40,223 nucleotides of DNA from Hespellia sp. (GTDB taxonomy: Bacteria; Bacillota; Clostridia; Lachnospirales; Lachnospiraceae), in the NCBI GenBank assembly GCA_028689735.1, contig JAQVCP010000023.1:1-40223 (forward strand), written 5' to 3'. The notes under the pieces were generated by a model. That model did not search any database, was not told the DNA's origin, and saw nothing but the letters and a program-made list of their open reading frames with translations. Numbering within the stretch: position 1 is the stretch's first letter; each line of letters opens with the position of its first letter. This document shows positions 28,256 through 37,161 of this stretch, one piece after another. The position numbers and the translations under genes are program-made.

Positions 28256-28819
28256 ATGAATATTAGAAAAGCAGAATTAGAGGACTTAGAAGAATTACTG
28301 GAGATATATAATTATGAAGTAGAGCATGGTGTGGCTACCCTGGATCTGCAGCCAAAGTCACTTAGGGCCTGGCGGAGATGGTTTGATGCCCATAACGTGA
28401 ACAATCATCCTTTGATTGTCGCTGAGATTGACCAGCACGTCGCAGGTTATGCCACTTTGTCTGCATATCGGACGAAGGAAGCGTACGAGACAACGGTAGA
28501 GCTGTCAGTCTATATTGGAGAAAAGTATCGAAAGCAGGGTGTTGCAACGGCACTGATGGCGATTATCCTTGAAAAAGCAAGAATGGATTCAACGATACAT
28601 ACTGTAATTTCAGTAATCACAAGTGGGAACGAAGCCAGCGTGAAGCTACATGAACGATATGGATTTACTTATTGCGGAACCATGCATGAGGTTGGTTTTA
28701 AGATGGGGGCTTATCAGGACATCGATAATTACGAATTAAAGGTTGGTCAAGACTTAGAAAAAGCAGCAGAAGTTTTGGATGCATTTCCAAAGAGAGAGGT
28801 TGTGCCAAGTTTTCTATAG
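28256..28819 (+). CDS. GNAT-family N-acetyltransferase (phosphinothricin acetyltransferase-like)
   Basis: This 187-residue cytoplasmic enzyme transfers an acetyl group from acetyl-CoA to an amine. The acetyl-CoA loop (motif A) is YIGEKYRKQGVATAL; motif B holds NEASVKLHERYGFTYCGTMHEVGFKMG. The N-terminus IRKAELEDLEELLEIYNYEV and the F-D-x-x...ATLSAY region match the PAT/YwnH subgroup, which acetylates phosphinothricin or methionine sulfoximine type amino acids. The true substrate is unknown. The ATG at 28256 follows AGAGGAAA and the gene has its own promoter. A 22-bp palindrome covers its last codons and the sequence beyond. Confidence 0.88.
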   Translation: MNIRKAELEDLEELLEIYNYEVEHGVATLDLQPKSLRAWRRWFDAHNVNNHPLIVAEIDQHVAGYATLSAYRTKEAYETTVELSVYIGEKYRKQGVATALMAIILEKARMDSTIHTVISVITSGNEASVKLHERYGFTYCGTMHEVGFKMGAYQDIDNYELKVGQDLEKAAEVLDAFPKREVVPSFL

Positions 28820-28827
28820 AAAACTTG
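28806..28827. promoter_or_regulatory. Perfect 22-bp palindrome, candidate operator
   Basis: The half-site CAAGTTTTCTA is followed directly by its exact reverse complement. The palindrome spans the acetyltransferase stop codon and overlaps TTGACA (28825-28830), a candidate -35 for the third hybrid kinase (no good -10 at 16-18 bases). It lacks a loop, so DNA binding is more likely than an RNA hairpin. A second hairpin ATTTGGC/GCCAAAT follows at 28845-28861. Confidence 0.55.
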
Positions 28828-28902
28828 ACATGCAGCATCGGTCTATTTGGCGAAGCCAAATTTAAGATGGGCTGGTGTTCCATAAGATAGAGAGGGCACG
28901 AT

Positions 28903-31900
28903 ATGAGAAAAAGGAGAAGAGGCAGTACAGGTGTATGGCAAAGAATGATTGCTGCAATAGCGGCCATCATTATGGCGGCGTCTATTTTCCCAGTTACTGC
29001 ATTTGCCATAGACCAGCGGACGGTGCGGGTTGCAATTTTTCCGTTGGGACAGTTTCAGTACTTTGATGATGCGGGAAATGCCCGAGGATATAACGTGGAT
29101 TTTCTTAATCAACTTGCCCGCAATACACATTGGAAGTATGAATATGTAGAGACGGAGAACTTCCAGGACGCGTGCGATAAGATGCGTGCAGGCCAGGTGG
29201 ATTTGATTGCGCCGGTTCAGCAGAAAGACTATCTGATGGAAGAGTTTGGATATTCTGCGTATACTATGGCAACGGAATGTGCTGCAATTTATACGCTTGC
29301 GGATGGCGCATATGGCAAGACAATGTTTGAAGACTTTGAGTCCCTTGGACAGATGTCTTTTGGAGCAGTGAGTTATGAAAACAGCAGCTTTACTCAGAAA
29401 TTTCTTGATGAATATACGGTAGAGAATGGTTTTAAGCCGAGAACAATTACTTATTACAATAATATGACTGAAGTACTGGCTGCCCTCCGCTCCGGGGAGG
29501 TAGATGCGGCAGTGACGAACATTTTATTTGCAGATGATGATTTAAAGCTTCTGGGGCGTTTTTCACCGATGGAGAGTTATTATATTATGCCAAAGGATAA
29601 TGTGGAGCTTCGGAATGAACTGGATAATGAAATGACACGTCTGCTTCTGAATAATCCATCGTTCCAAGCCGAACTCATGTCGGAATACTTTTCTATTTAT
29701 GGGAGCTCGCAGTTCACCTATGCAGAGCAGCAGTATATTGAGGATATGCCGGAGATTACAGTGGGATATCAGGTGAATCATGCTCCATTATCCTACAGGG
29801 ATGAGACCACAGGCGAGTTTTCTGGAATCACCAGAGATATCATGGATGCGATTGAGAAGAAATCTGGTTTCAAATTCAAATACGCAGCGCTGCCGCCAAC
29901 GGATGTCACATCAGAGTATCTGAAGAAGAATGGAATCAATGTCCTTTCTAATGTGGAGGACAACGATATTAACGCATCCACTGAGACTTTGCAGCTCTCG
30001 ACACCGTATTTGAGTTCGGAAAAAGTATTCGTGGCACCGGGAGAACTGAAATTTGATGAAGAAAGTTCACTTACACTGGCACTTGCTACGGGGTCGGCCT
30101 CTCTGAGTGCGGTGATTGAAGAAGCATATCCGAATTTTGCAATCAAGACTTATGAGACAGTAGAAGAGTGTTTCGAGGCAGTCAAAAAAGGCGAAGCAGA
30201 TCTGATGATGGAAAATCGCTATGTGGTGGAGCCGCTGCTTACGAAGCCGAAGTTTAGCAATATGAGCGTGATTCCAATTCAGAGCATAGAGGATGAGCTT
30301 TGTATTGCAACACTTATTTATACGGATGTAGATACTAATATGAATACACGTCTTTCCGATGGCCGTTTTATTTCTATTATAAACAAATGCATTGGTCAGA
30401 TTTCGAAAAAAGATTTCAACAGCATGGTAATTTCAAATGTTTATAATCAGCGGTATGAACTGACATTTTTTGATTTTACATATCAGTACCGCTGGATGCT
30501 GACTGTTGTGACATTTTTTCTGCTTGTATGTTATGCTTTATTGGCACATTCACGAAGAATCAAGGCTATCAAGAATCAGGAGCTGTCTCAAAAGAATGAA
30601 CAGCTTTCCATTGCAATTGATCAGGCGGATCAGGCAAATGCAGCCAAGAGCCAGTTTCTCGCCCGGATGAGCCATGAGATTCGTACGCCGATGAATGCAA
30701 TTGTCGGAATGACTACTCTGGCAAAGGTCAAGGTCAATGAAAAAGAGAAGGTTCTGGAATATCTGGATAAAATTATTATCTCATCAAAGGTATTGCTCAA
30801 TATCATCAATGATGTTCTGGATATGTCAGCTATTGAGAGCAATAAGCTTAAGATTGCCAATAATCCATTTGATTTCAAAGAGCTTCTTATGGGAATCTCG
30901 ACCTTGTATTATGCACAATGTAAGGACAAAGGAATTGCATTCAACATGGAGCTGCGTGGTGTGACAGAAGAAAAACTGGTCGGAGATGCACTCAGACTGA
31001 ATCAGATTTTGCTCAATTTCCTGTCAAATGCCTTGAAGTTCACGCAATCCGGCGGTCAGATTCAGGTACTTATCAGTCAGACATCCAAGACAAAAGAAAA
31101 AGTCTATATGAATTTTTCCGTGTCTGATACCGGATGTGGTATGACCGAGGATATGAAGGCAAGACTCTTCAAACCATTTGAACAGGAGTCTTCCAGCACT
31201 GCAATGAAGCATGGCGGCAGTGGACTGGGACTTTCGATTGTCAAGAACCTGGTTGAGATGATGCAAGGACAGATTCGCGTGGAGAGTGAAAAAGACAAGG
31301 GATCTACTTTTAGAGTGGATCTGCCGTTTGGTTTATGCAATCAGCCTACTTCTGAGGAAGGGCTTAATAAGCTTAAGACAATCCGTGCTTTGATTGTAGA
31401 TGATGAAGAAGAATCTGTGGAATATACTTCTACTGTGTTATCGCGTATTGGAGTGGAGCATGAAGTAGCACGGTCCGGTGAGGAGGCAATCAAGATGTTG
31501 GATTATGCGTATCAACAGGGCTCGGGTTATGATGTCTGCTTTATTGACTGGCGGATGCCGGGACTTTCCGGTCTTGATGTCACGAGAAAAATCCGACAGA
31601 TTTACAAAGATGATACCCTGGTTATTATTGTTTCTGCGTATGATTTGTCTGAAGTGGAGGATGAGGCAAGGGCGGCCGGTGCGAACCAGTTCGTTACAAA
31701 GCCATTGTTTCAGTCAACGGTATTTAATGTGCTGATGATGTTATCCGGAGGCAAATATAAGAAACTCACGGCGGATGAGTCGGAATTTGATTTTACCGGA
31801 CATAAGGTACTTTTGGCAGAGGACAATGAATTGAATCGAGAGATTGCAATGGAGCTTTTGAACCTTGTTAATATGGAAGTGGATGCAGCGGAAAATGGGC

Positions 31901-32175
31901 AGCAGGTGGTAGAGCAATTTGAAAATGCACCGACAGGAACCTACGATGCCATTTTAATGGACGTTCAGATGCCAGTCATGGATGGATACGAAGCAACGAG
32001 GGTGATTCGTGAACTGGACCGTGAAGACGCAAAGATTATTCCAATTTATGCCATGACTGCCAATGCATTTACAGAGGATGTGACACAGGCATTGTCCAAT
32101 GGAATGAACGGACATATTGCAAAGCCAATTGATACACAGGTCCTGTACAGCACATTAGCCAAGACAATGTTATAG
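28903..32175 (+). CDS. Hybrid sensor histidine kinase with two SBP_bac_3 domains and two receivers
   Basis: This 1090-residue membrane kinase opens with a basic N-terminus and a signal/TM (about 14-35). Two SBP_bac_3 domains follow (about 40-260 from TVRVAIFPLGQFQYF, and 284-500 from EITVGYQVNHAPLSYRD), then TM (531-548) and HisKA with His591 in ARMSHEIRTPMNAI. HATPase_c has LNFLSNALKFTQ, VSDTGCGM and GSGLGLSIV. Two receivers come last: Asp882 in CFIDWRMPGLSG and Asp1020 in ILMDVQMPVMDG. The two fused binding domains point to an extracellular small solute, possibly an amino acid. No HPt or output regulator is adjacent. The ATG at 28903 follows GAGAGGG. It is the largest of three such kinases here and is co-oriented with nth 47 bases downstream. 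Confidence 0.95.
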   Translation: MRKRRRGSTGVWQRMIAAIAAIIMAASIFPVTAFAIDQRTVRVAIFPLGQFQYFDDAGNARGYNVDFLNQLARNTHWKYEYVETENFQDACDKMRAGQVDLIAPVQQKDYLMEEFGYSAYTMATECAAIYTLADGAYGKTMFEDFESLGQMSFGAVSYENSSFTQKFLDEYTVENGFKPRTITYYNNMTEVLAALRSGEVDAAVTNILFADDDLKLLGRFSPMESYYIMPKDNVELRNELDNEMTRLLLNNPSFQAELMSEYFSIYGSSQFTYAEQQYIEDMPEITVGYQVNHAPLSYRDETTGEFSGITRDIMDAIEKKSGFKFKYAALPPTDVTSEYLKKNGINVLSNVEDNDINASTETLQLSTPYLSSEKVFVAPGELKFDEESSLTLALATGSASLSAVIEEAYPNFAIKTYETVEECFEAVKKGEADLMMENRYVVEPLLTKPKFSNMSVIPIQSIEDELCIATLIYTDVDTNMNTRLSDGRFISIINKCIGQISKKDFNSMVISNVYNQRYELTFFDFTYQYRWMLTVVTFFLLVCYALLAHSRRIKAIKNQELSQKNEQLSIAIDQADQANAAKSQFLARMSHEIRTPMNAIVGMTTLAKVKVNEKEKVLEYLDKIIISSKVLLNIINDVLDMSAIESNKLKIANNPFDFKELLMGISTLYYAQCKDKGIAFNMELRGVTEEKLVGDALRLNQILLNFLSNALKFTQSGGQIQVLISQTSKTKEKVYMNFSVSDTGCGMTEDMKARLFKPFEQESSSTAMKHGGSGLGLSIVKNLVEMMQGQIRVESEKDKGSTFRVDLPFGLCNQPTSEEGLNKLKTIRALIVDDEEESVEYTSTVLSRIGVEHEVARSGEEAIKMLDYAYQQGSGYDVCFIDWRMPGLSGLDVTRKIRQIYKDDTLVIIVSAYDLSEVEDEARAAGANQFVTKPLFQSTVFNVLMMLSGGKYKKLTADESEFDFTGHKVLLAEDNELNREIAMELLNLVNMEVDAAENGQQVVEQFENAPTGTYDAILMDVQMPVMDGYEATRVIRELDREDAKIIPIYAMTANAFTEDVTQALSNGMNGHIAKPIDTQVLYSTLAKTML

Positions 32176-32222
32176 AGATTATCTATGAAAAAATATAAGA
32201 AAGTATAAAGAGGATAGAGGAT

Positions 32223-32864
32223 TTGACAAAAAAACAACTGGCAAAAGAAATTATAGAGAGATTAAAGAAAGAATATCCTGACGCAGGATGCACACTGGAC
32301 TATGATCAGGCATGGAAACTTCTGGTCAGTGTCCGGTTGGCGGCACAATGTACAGATGCAAGAGTAAATGTCGTGGTAGAGGGATTGTTTGAAAAGTATC
32401 CGGATGTGGCGACACTTGCAGAAGCGGATGTAAATGATATTGAGAGTATCGTAAGACCCTGTGGCCTTGGGCGAAGCAAGGCACGGGATATCAGTGGTTG
32501 TATGAAGATGCTGCAGGAAGAGTTCGGGGGAAAGGTTCCTGATAATTTTGATGATCTGATGAAGCTTCCGGGTGTGGGAAGAAAAAGTGCCAATTTGATT
32601 ATGGGAGATGTCTTTGGCAAGCCTGCCATTGTAACAGATACCCATTGTATCCGGCTGACAAACCGAATGGGACTGGTGAGTGGAGTCAAGGAGCCGAAGA
32701 AGGTGGAAATGGAATTGTGGAAGATTATTCCGGCGGAGGAAGGGAGCGACTTCTGCCACCGTCTGGTGTATCATGGAAGAGAAGTCTGTACTGCGCGCAC
32801 TAAGCCGTATTGTGATCGGTGTTGCCTGGAGGATATTTGCAAGAAAAAAGGTGTGGATAAGTAG
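32223..32864 (+). CDS. nth: Endonuclease III, DNA glycosylase/AP lyase
   Basis: This 213-residue base-excision-repair enzyme removes oxidised pyrimidines and nicks abasic sites. It has the helix-hairpin-helix LPGVGRKSANLIMG with the catalytic Lys, the catalytic Asp in IVTDTHCIRLTNRMG, and a C-terminal iron-sulphur loop CTARTKPYCDRCCLEDIC. The first two cluster cysteines are seven residues apart rather than the six of E. coli Nth; the rest (x2, x5) is standard. The start is TTG at 32223, preceded by GAGGATAGAGG, with no better ATG nearby. It follows the third hybrid kinase by 47 bases and is followed by a terminator. Confidence 0.95.
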   Translation: MTKKQLAKEIIERLKKEYPDAGCTLDYDQAWKLLVSVRLAAQCTDARVNVVVEGLFEKYPDVATLAEADVNDIESIVRPCGLGRSKARDISGCMKMLQEEFGGKVPDNFDDLMKLPGVGRKSANLIMGDVFGKPAIVTDTHCIRLTNRMGLVSGVKEPKKVEMELWKIIPAEEGSDFCHRLVYHGREVCTARTKPYCDRCCLEDICKKKGVDK

Positions 32865-32889
32865 TAAATAATGACGTTCAGAGTATAAA

Positions 32890-32920
32890 AAAATGGCCAT
32901 CTTTAGATGGTTATTTTTTT
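32890..32920 (+). terminator. Intrinsic terminator after nth
   Basis: CCATCT (32897-32902) pairs with AGATGG (32905-32910) over a TT turn. An outer A-run can pair with the T-run, and TTATTTTTTT follows. It lies about 30 bases after the nth stop. Confidence 0.8.
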
Positions 32921-33042
32921 GTGCAAAAAAACGAATAATATTGGCTATAGATTCAACCTATAACGAGCCATATGTATTTCATATTATCCAAGTAGGAATT
33001 GCTGTGATAAAGTTGTAAATGTCTTAAGGAGGTGACAAACAC

Positions 33043-34089
33043 ATGATAGAGATAAAAAATGTGAACAAGACATTTCAGTCTGGTGACAGAGTTGTAACGG
33101 CTGCACAGAATGTGAATCTCACAATTGAGGATGGAGAGGTATTCGGAATAATCGGATACAGCGGAGCCGGAAAGAGTACATTGGTACGATGTATCAACAT
33201 GCTGGAGCGCCCGACTTCTGGTCAGGTGCTTGTCGATGGAATAGACTTGACGGAACTAAGACCTGCAGAGCTCAGGACGGCCCGCAAGAAAATCGGAATG
33301 ATTTTTCAGCAGTTCAATCTGTTTGATTCCAGAACAGTGGCAGCAAATGTGGCCTATCCATTGAAACATACAGGTATGTCGAAACAGGAGAAAGACCAGA
33401 GGGTCAAGGAACTGTTAGAACTGGTAGAGATTGCAGACAAGGCAAATGCCTATCCTTCCCAGCTCAGCGGCGGACAGAAGCAGAGAGTTGCGATTGCAAG
33501 AGCTCTGGCAAGTAATCCGAAGATTCTTCTTTGTGATGAAGCAACCAGTGCGTTGGATCCGCAGACTACAGATTCCATATTGAAGTTATTAAAATCATTG
33601 AATAAAAAGCTCCAGCTTACAATCATTCTGATTACCCATGAAATGCAGGTGGTAAAAGAAATCTGTGACAGAGTGGCGGTTATGGAAAACGGAAAAGTGG
33701 TAGAGAGCGGCGATGTGTTTTCTATCTTTGCATCACCCAAGAAAGCAATTACAAAAGATTTCATCAATAATACATCCAATTTGTCAAAGATCTACGAACT
33801 GATAAAGGAAGGTGCAGAAATCACCAAAATCAAAGCCGGACAATGTATCGTAAAATTTAATTATCTGGTGAAAAGTTACTCGGAGGCACTGGTTTCCGGG
33901 ATATCAAGACAGTTTCATATAGACGTAAACATCATTTTTGGAAATATCGAGCTGATTGACCAACAGCCTCTGGGAGGTCTGGTATCAATCCTCAGCGGAA
34001 AAGCGGAAGATATCGAGGCAGCACTTGATTATCTGAAGGCGAAAAATGTAGGAGTGGAGGTGATTCTGGATGAACGTATTTCTCAATAA
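33043..34089 (+). CDS. metN: Methionine ABC transporter ATP-binding protein
   Basis: This 348-residue ATPase drives methionine import. It has Walker A GYSGAGKST (about 38-46), Q-loop FQQFNLFDSRTV, signature LSGGQKQRVAIARAL, Walker B ILLCDEATSALDP, H-loop ITHEM, and a C-terminal NIL domain (about 265-345), which in MetN binds methionine and inhibits transport. The ATG at 33043 follows AAGGAGGTG. It overlaps metI by 20 bases, and metQ follows, giving the complete metNIQ set. The 180-base gap upstream, after the nth terminator, shows no S-box or T-box pattern; a short inverted repeat TGGC/GCCA (32942-32970) is the only structure noticed. Confidence 0.96.
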   Translation: MIEIKNVNKTFQSGDRVVTAAQNVNLTIEDGEVFGIIGYSGAGKSTLVRCINMLERPTSGQVLVDGIDLTELRPAELRTARKKIGMIFQQFNLFDSRTVAANVAYPLKHTGMSKQEKDQRVKELLELVEIADKANAYPSQLSGGQKQRVAIARALASNPKILLCDEATSALDPQTTDSILKLLKSLNKKLQLTIILITHEMQVVKEICDRVAVMENGKVVESGDVFSIFASPKKAITKDFINNTSNLSKIYELIKEGAEITKIKAGQCIVKFNYLVKSYSEALVSGISRQFHIDVNIIFGNIELIDQQPLGGLVSILSGKAEDIEAALDYLKAKNVGVEVILDERISQ

Positions 34090-34750
34090 TTATTTTCCAA
34101 ACGTTATGACAAAGGTTCCGGAATTCTACGAGAGCATTGGTCAGACCTTTCAGATGGTAATCTGGTCGGGAGTGATTTCCTTGATCTTAGGGACAGTCAT
34201 CGGTATCGTGCTTGTCATTACAAGAAAAGGCGGTCTGGTGGAAAATCAAATCGTGTTTCAGATATTGGATAAGATTGTGAATCTGTTCCGCTCGATTCCA
34301 TTTATTATTCTGCTGACAGGAGTCATGCCATTGACCAGAATTATCATGGGAACTGCAATCGGAGTAGAAGGTGCCATTGTACCACTGGTGTTTGGTACTG
34401 TTCCATTTTTCTCAAGGCAGATAGAAAGTGCACTTTCTCAGGTTCCGGCGGGACTGGTGGAGGCAGCCGAATCCATGGGAAACACAAAGCTTCAGATCAT
34501 CACAAATGTATATCTGAAGGAAAGCATACCACAGATTTCCAGAGCTGTTTCCATTACAGCAATCAGCCTGATTGGTCTGACAGCCATGGCAGGAGTGGTA
34601 GGAGCTGGTGGTCTGGGTGACTTTGCGGTCCGCTACGGACATGACCGGAATCAGACGGATGTCACATTGGCAACGATCATCGTATTGGTGATTCTTGTGA
34701 GTATTATCCAGCTTGTGGGGAATTTTGTGGCAAAGAAAAGTTCCCACTAA
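34070..34750 (+). CDS. metI: Methionine ABC transporter permease
   Basis: This 226-residue membrane permease has five predicted TM helices and the cytoplasmic coupling loop with the EAA-type motif (VEAAESMGNTKLQIITNVYLK is the region; the key residues are Glu-Ala-Ala...Gly). Further MetI marks are NLFRSIPFIILL and LTAMAGVVGAGGLGD. The ATG lies inside the end of metN (20-base overlap), a tight translational coupling. The C-terminus ends with AKKSSH, and its stop codon falls in the first unit of an 18-bp tandem repeat. Confidence 0.95.
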   Translation: MNVFLNNYFPNVMTKVPEFYESIGQTFQMVIWSGVISLILGTVIGIVLVITRKGGLVENQIVFQILDKIVNLFRSIPFIILLTGVMPLTRIIMGTAIGVEGAIVPLVFGTVPFFSRQIESALSQVPAGLVEAAESMGNTKLQIITNVYLKESIPQISRAVSITAISLIGLTAMAGVVGAGGLGDFAVRYGHDRNQTDVTLATIIVLVILVSIIQLVGNFVAKKSSH

Positions 34751-34794
34751 AAGAAAAGTCCCCACTAAAAGAAATGTTCTTACTAGAAGAAATA
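34741..34794. repeat. Three tandem 18-bp units between metI and metQ
   Basis: Units TTCCCACTAAAAGAAAAG (34741-34758), TCCCCACTAAAAGAAATG (34759-34776) and TTCTTACTAGAAGAAATA (34777-34794) are imperfect copies. The first contains the metI stop codon. The period is six codons, so an extended frame would read KVPTKR-like repeats, but no translation is implied. Slippage duplication is the simplest origin. Confidence 0.85.
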
Positions 34795-34853
34795 AAAAAA
34801 CATCTATAACAATGAAAACAAAACTTATATTGCGTTCAAGGAGGAATAAAACA

Positions 34854-35726
34854 ATGAATTTAAAGAAGATAACAGCATCAGTACTTACAGCAGCATTATT
34901 AGTGACAGGGCTTACAGCCTGCGGAAACAAAAGCAGCGAGAGCAACAGCACTGCCGCATCCGATGGAAACACGACAGTAAAGCTTGGAGTGGTAGGCTCC
35001 GTGTATGAGGAATTATGGGCTCCGGCAAAGGAAAAGCTTGCAGGGGAAGGAATCGATCTTGACATCGTTCAGTTTGCAGATTACGCAACACCGAACAATG
35101 CACTGGACAGTGGAGAGATTGACCTCAACGCATTCCAGCATCAGATTTATCTTGACACCGACGTAGAGAGCAATGGATATAAAGTGGAAACAGTTGGCTA
35201 TACATTTATTATTCCATTGAATCTGTATTCCAATAAAGTAAAGGCTGTCAGTGAAATCAAAGATGGTGATACCGTTGCAATTCCAAATGATGTAACAAAT
35301 GGAGGAAGAGCATTGAAGGTACTCGAAGCGGCAGGTCTGATTACGCTGAAAGCAGACGCACCGGAGAGCCCGACCGTTGATGATATTGAAACTTACAACA
35401 CAAAGATTGAACTGCAGGAACTGGCAGCCAATACAATCCCATCTGCATTAGATGATGTGACTGCTGCAGTTGTAAATGGAAACTATGCACTGGATTTTGG
35501 TCTTAAGACAGAAGATGCAATCTTCGCAGATACAAGTCTCGATGAGCAGGCATACTGGAATCTCATTGCTGCGAGAACAGCAGATCTTGAGGATGCTTCC
35601 AAAGTAGAGCTTTACAAGAAGGTCATCGATGCCTTCCAGACAGAAGAGACACAGAAGGTATTTGATGAAAATTACGGCGGATATTTTATCAGTGTAGGAT
35701 GGGATCAGGATTTGCTTACAAAATAA
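34854..35726 (+). CDS. metQ: Methionine-binding lipoprotein (NlpA/MetQ family)
   Basis: This 290-residue secreted lipoprotein captures methionine outside the membrane for MetNI. It has a signal peptide MNLKKITASVLTAALL with lipobox VTGLTAC (Cys at about residue 23), a Ser-rich linker, and MetQ-family blocks KLGVVGSVYEELWAP, DIVQFADYATPNNALDSGE, DLNAFQHQIYLD and VAIPNDVTNGGRALKVLE. The ATG at 34854 follows AAGGAGGAA. A frame reading back to 34713 crosses the tandem repeat and metI and was rejected. It is the third gene of metNIQ, and 2-hydroxyacid and amino acid metabolism genes follow closely. Confidence 0.96.
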   Translation: MNLKKITASVLTAALLVTGLTACGNKSSESNSTAASDGNTTVKLGVVGSVYEELWAPAKEKLAGEGIDLDIVQFADYATPNNALDSGEIDLNAFQHQIYLDTDVESNGYKVETVGYTFIIPLNLYSNKVKAVSEIKDGDTVAIPNDVTNGGRALKVLEAAGLITLKADAPESPTVDDIETYNTKIELQELAANTIPSALDDVTAAVVNGNYALDFGLKTEDAIFADTSLDEQAYWNLIAARTADLEDASKVELYKKVIDAFQTEETQKVFDENYGGYFISVGWDQDLLTK

Positions 35727-35770
35727 ACACAGCAGCAAAGACTATTTAAGCAAAAGAGAGGCGATGGAAA

Positions 35771-37141
35771 ATGAACAGACAGGAACTGCTTGCGGTGATT
35801 GCAGATGAAAACCGTGTTATCACAGAGAACATTGATGAAAAATACCAGAGCGATGTGCTGGGGCGAATCAAGGGAAATGCGGGAGCCGTTGTGCTCCCTG
35901 TTTCAACAGAAGAGGTCAGCCGAATCCTGAACTATGCAAATGAAAAAGGAATCAAGGTTACGCCAAGAGGAGCCGGTACGAATCTCGTAGGTTCCACGGT
36001 TCCAACAGAAGGTGGAATTGTACTGGATCTGTCCCGGATGAATCGTGTCCTGGAAATCGATACGGACACGCTGTCAGCTGTAGTTGAGCCTGGTGTCATT
36101 CTGGAAGATTTTCAAAAGCAGGTAGAGGAGCTTGGACTTTTCTATCCTCCGGATCCGGGGGAGAAAATTGCGACCATCGGTGGAAACATCAGTACCAATG
36201 CAGGTGGAATGCGGGCAGTGAAGTATGGTGTGACCAGAGATTATGTCCTGGGACTGGAAGTGGTGCTTGCTGACGGAGAGGTCGTAAATCTTGGCAGCAA
36301 GAACATCAAAGACAGCTCCGGCCTCTCACTTAAGAATCTGATTATCGGGTCAGAAGGAACCCTTGCCGTTATTACAAAATGCATTTTAAAACTCGTGCCA
36401 AAACCGGAGACGACGATCAGTGCAGTGGCAGCATTTCCCAGTTTAAAAGATGGAATTGAAAATGTACTCCGTATCATTCAGCAGAATGCCAATCCAACCG
36501 CTTTGGAATTTGTAGAAAGAAAGGTGCTTCAATTAGGCGAGGATTATCTGGGCATCAGATTTCCCTATGAAAATGCAGAAGCATATATTATACTGACCTT
36601 TGACGGCAACGAAAATGAGGTTCGCGAAAATGCAGAAAAGGTTGGAAGACTGGTAAAGGAACAGGGGGCGCTGGACTATCTGATTCTTGAGGATGAGAAG
36701 ACTCGAAATGATGTATGGAAGCTCCGCGGCGTATTGGTGAAAGCGGTGGAAGCAATCTCAGAACAGGAGCCGGTGGATATCGTTGTTCCCATTGATAAGA
36801 CCGCAGAATATATTCAGTATGTAAATCAGTTAGAGAAAGAGCTGTCTGTCCAGATTGTCAGTTTTGGCCATGCAGGAGATGGAAATGTGCATCTCTGCGT
36901 AGTCAAAGGAAACCGCACGGAAGAACAGTGGAAGAGAGAAAAGCATAAAGTGATGTCTTTGATTTATAAAAAAGCTTATGAGCTCGGAGGTCTGACATCA
37001 GGCGAGCATGGAATCGGCTTATCAAAAAAAGAGTATTTTCTTGCAGAGACTAAGGATGAGAATCTGAATGTTATGAGGCGGGTTAAGAGAGCATTTGATG
37101 AGCATTGCATTTTAAATAATCATATTGCATATAACATATAG
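35771..37141 (+). CDS. FAD-linked 2-hydroxyacid dehydrogenase (GlcD/D-lactate dehydrogenase type)
   Basis: This 456-residue flavoenzyme should oxidise a 2-hydroxyacid such as glycolate or D-lactate to the 2-oxoacid. The N-terminal FAD_binding_4 domain has VTPRGAGTNLVGSTVPTEGG, DPGEKIATIGGNISTNAGG and IGSEGTLAVITK. The C-terminal FAD-oxidase domain (about 215-456) has VSFGHAGDGNVHL and GEHGIGLSK, which hold the histidines of the family active site. The ATG at 35771 follows GAGAGGCGATGG. In clostridia such enzymes can pair with electron-transfer flavoproteins, but none is adjacent. It sits between metQ and an aminotransferase, so its natural 2-oxoacid product may be an amino acid precursor such as 4-methylthio-2-oxobutyrate. 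That link is inference. Confidence 0.9.
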   Translation: MNRQELLAVIADENRVITENIDEKYQSDVLGRIKGNAGAVVLPVSTEEVSRILNYANEKGIKVTPRGAGTNLVGSTVPTEGGIVLDLSRMNRVLEIDTDTLSAVVEPGVILEDFQKQVEELGLFYPPDPGEKIATIGGNISTNAGGMRAVKYGVTRDYVLGLEVVLADGEVVNLGSKNIKDSSGLSLKNLIIGSEGTLAVITKCILKLVPKPETTISAVAAFPSLKDGIENVLRIIQQNANPTALEFVERKVLQLGEDYLGIRFPYENAEAYIILTFDGNENEVRENAEKVGRLVKEQGALDYLILEDEKTRNDVWKLRGVLVKAVEAISEQEPVDIVVPIDKTAEYIQYVNQLEKELSVQIVSFGHAGDGNVHLCVVKGNRTEEQWKREKHKVMSLIYKKAYELGGLTSGEHGIGLSKKEYFLAETKDENLNVMRRVKRAFDEHCILNNHIAYNI

Positions 37142-37161
37142 GAAGATAAAGGGCAACGAGT

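Noticed and set aside
28845-28861. Hairpin ATTTGGC-GAA-GCCAAAT as a terminator
   Set aside because: It has a short stem and no T-run follows. It is more likely a minor leader structure of the third hybrid kinase.
32865-33042. S-box (SAM) riboswitch or T-box before metN
   Set aside because: The gap is only 178 bases, including the nth terminator. No T-box sequence or multi-helix S-box core could be found by eye.
34713-34853. N-terminal extension of metQ through the tandem repeat
   Set aside because: A signal peptide with a lipobox starts at 34854 behind AAGGAGGAA, and extra residues before it would abolish lipoprotein export.
34412-35065. 217-codon minus-strand frame opposite metI and metQ
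   Set aside because: It is antisense to two clear genes and has low-complexity Leu/Phe/Val runs produced by the tandem repeat.
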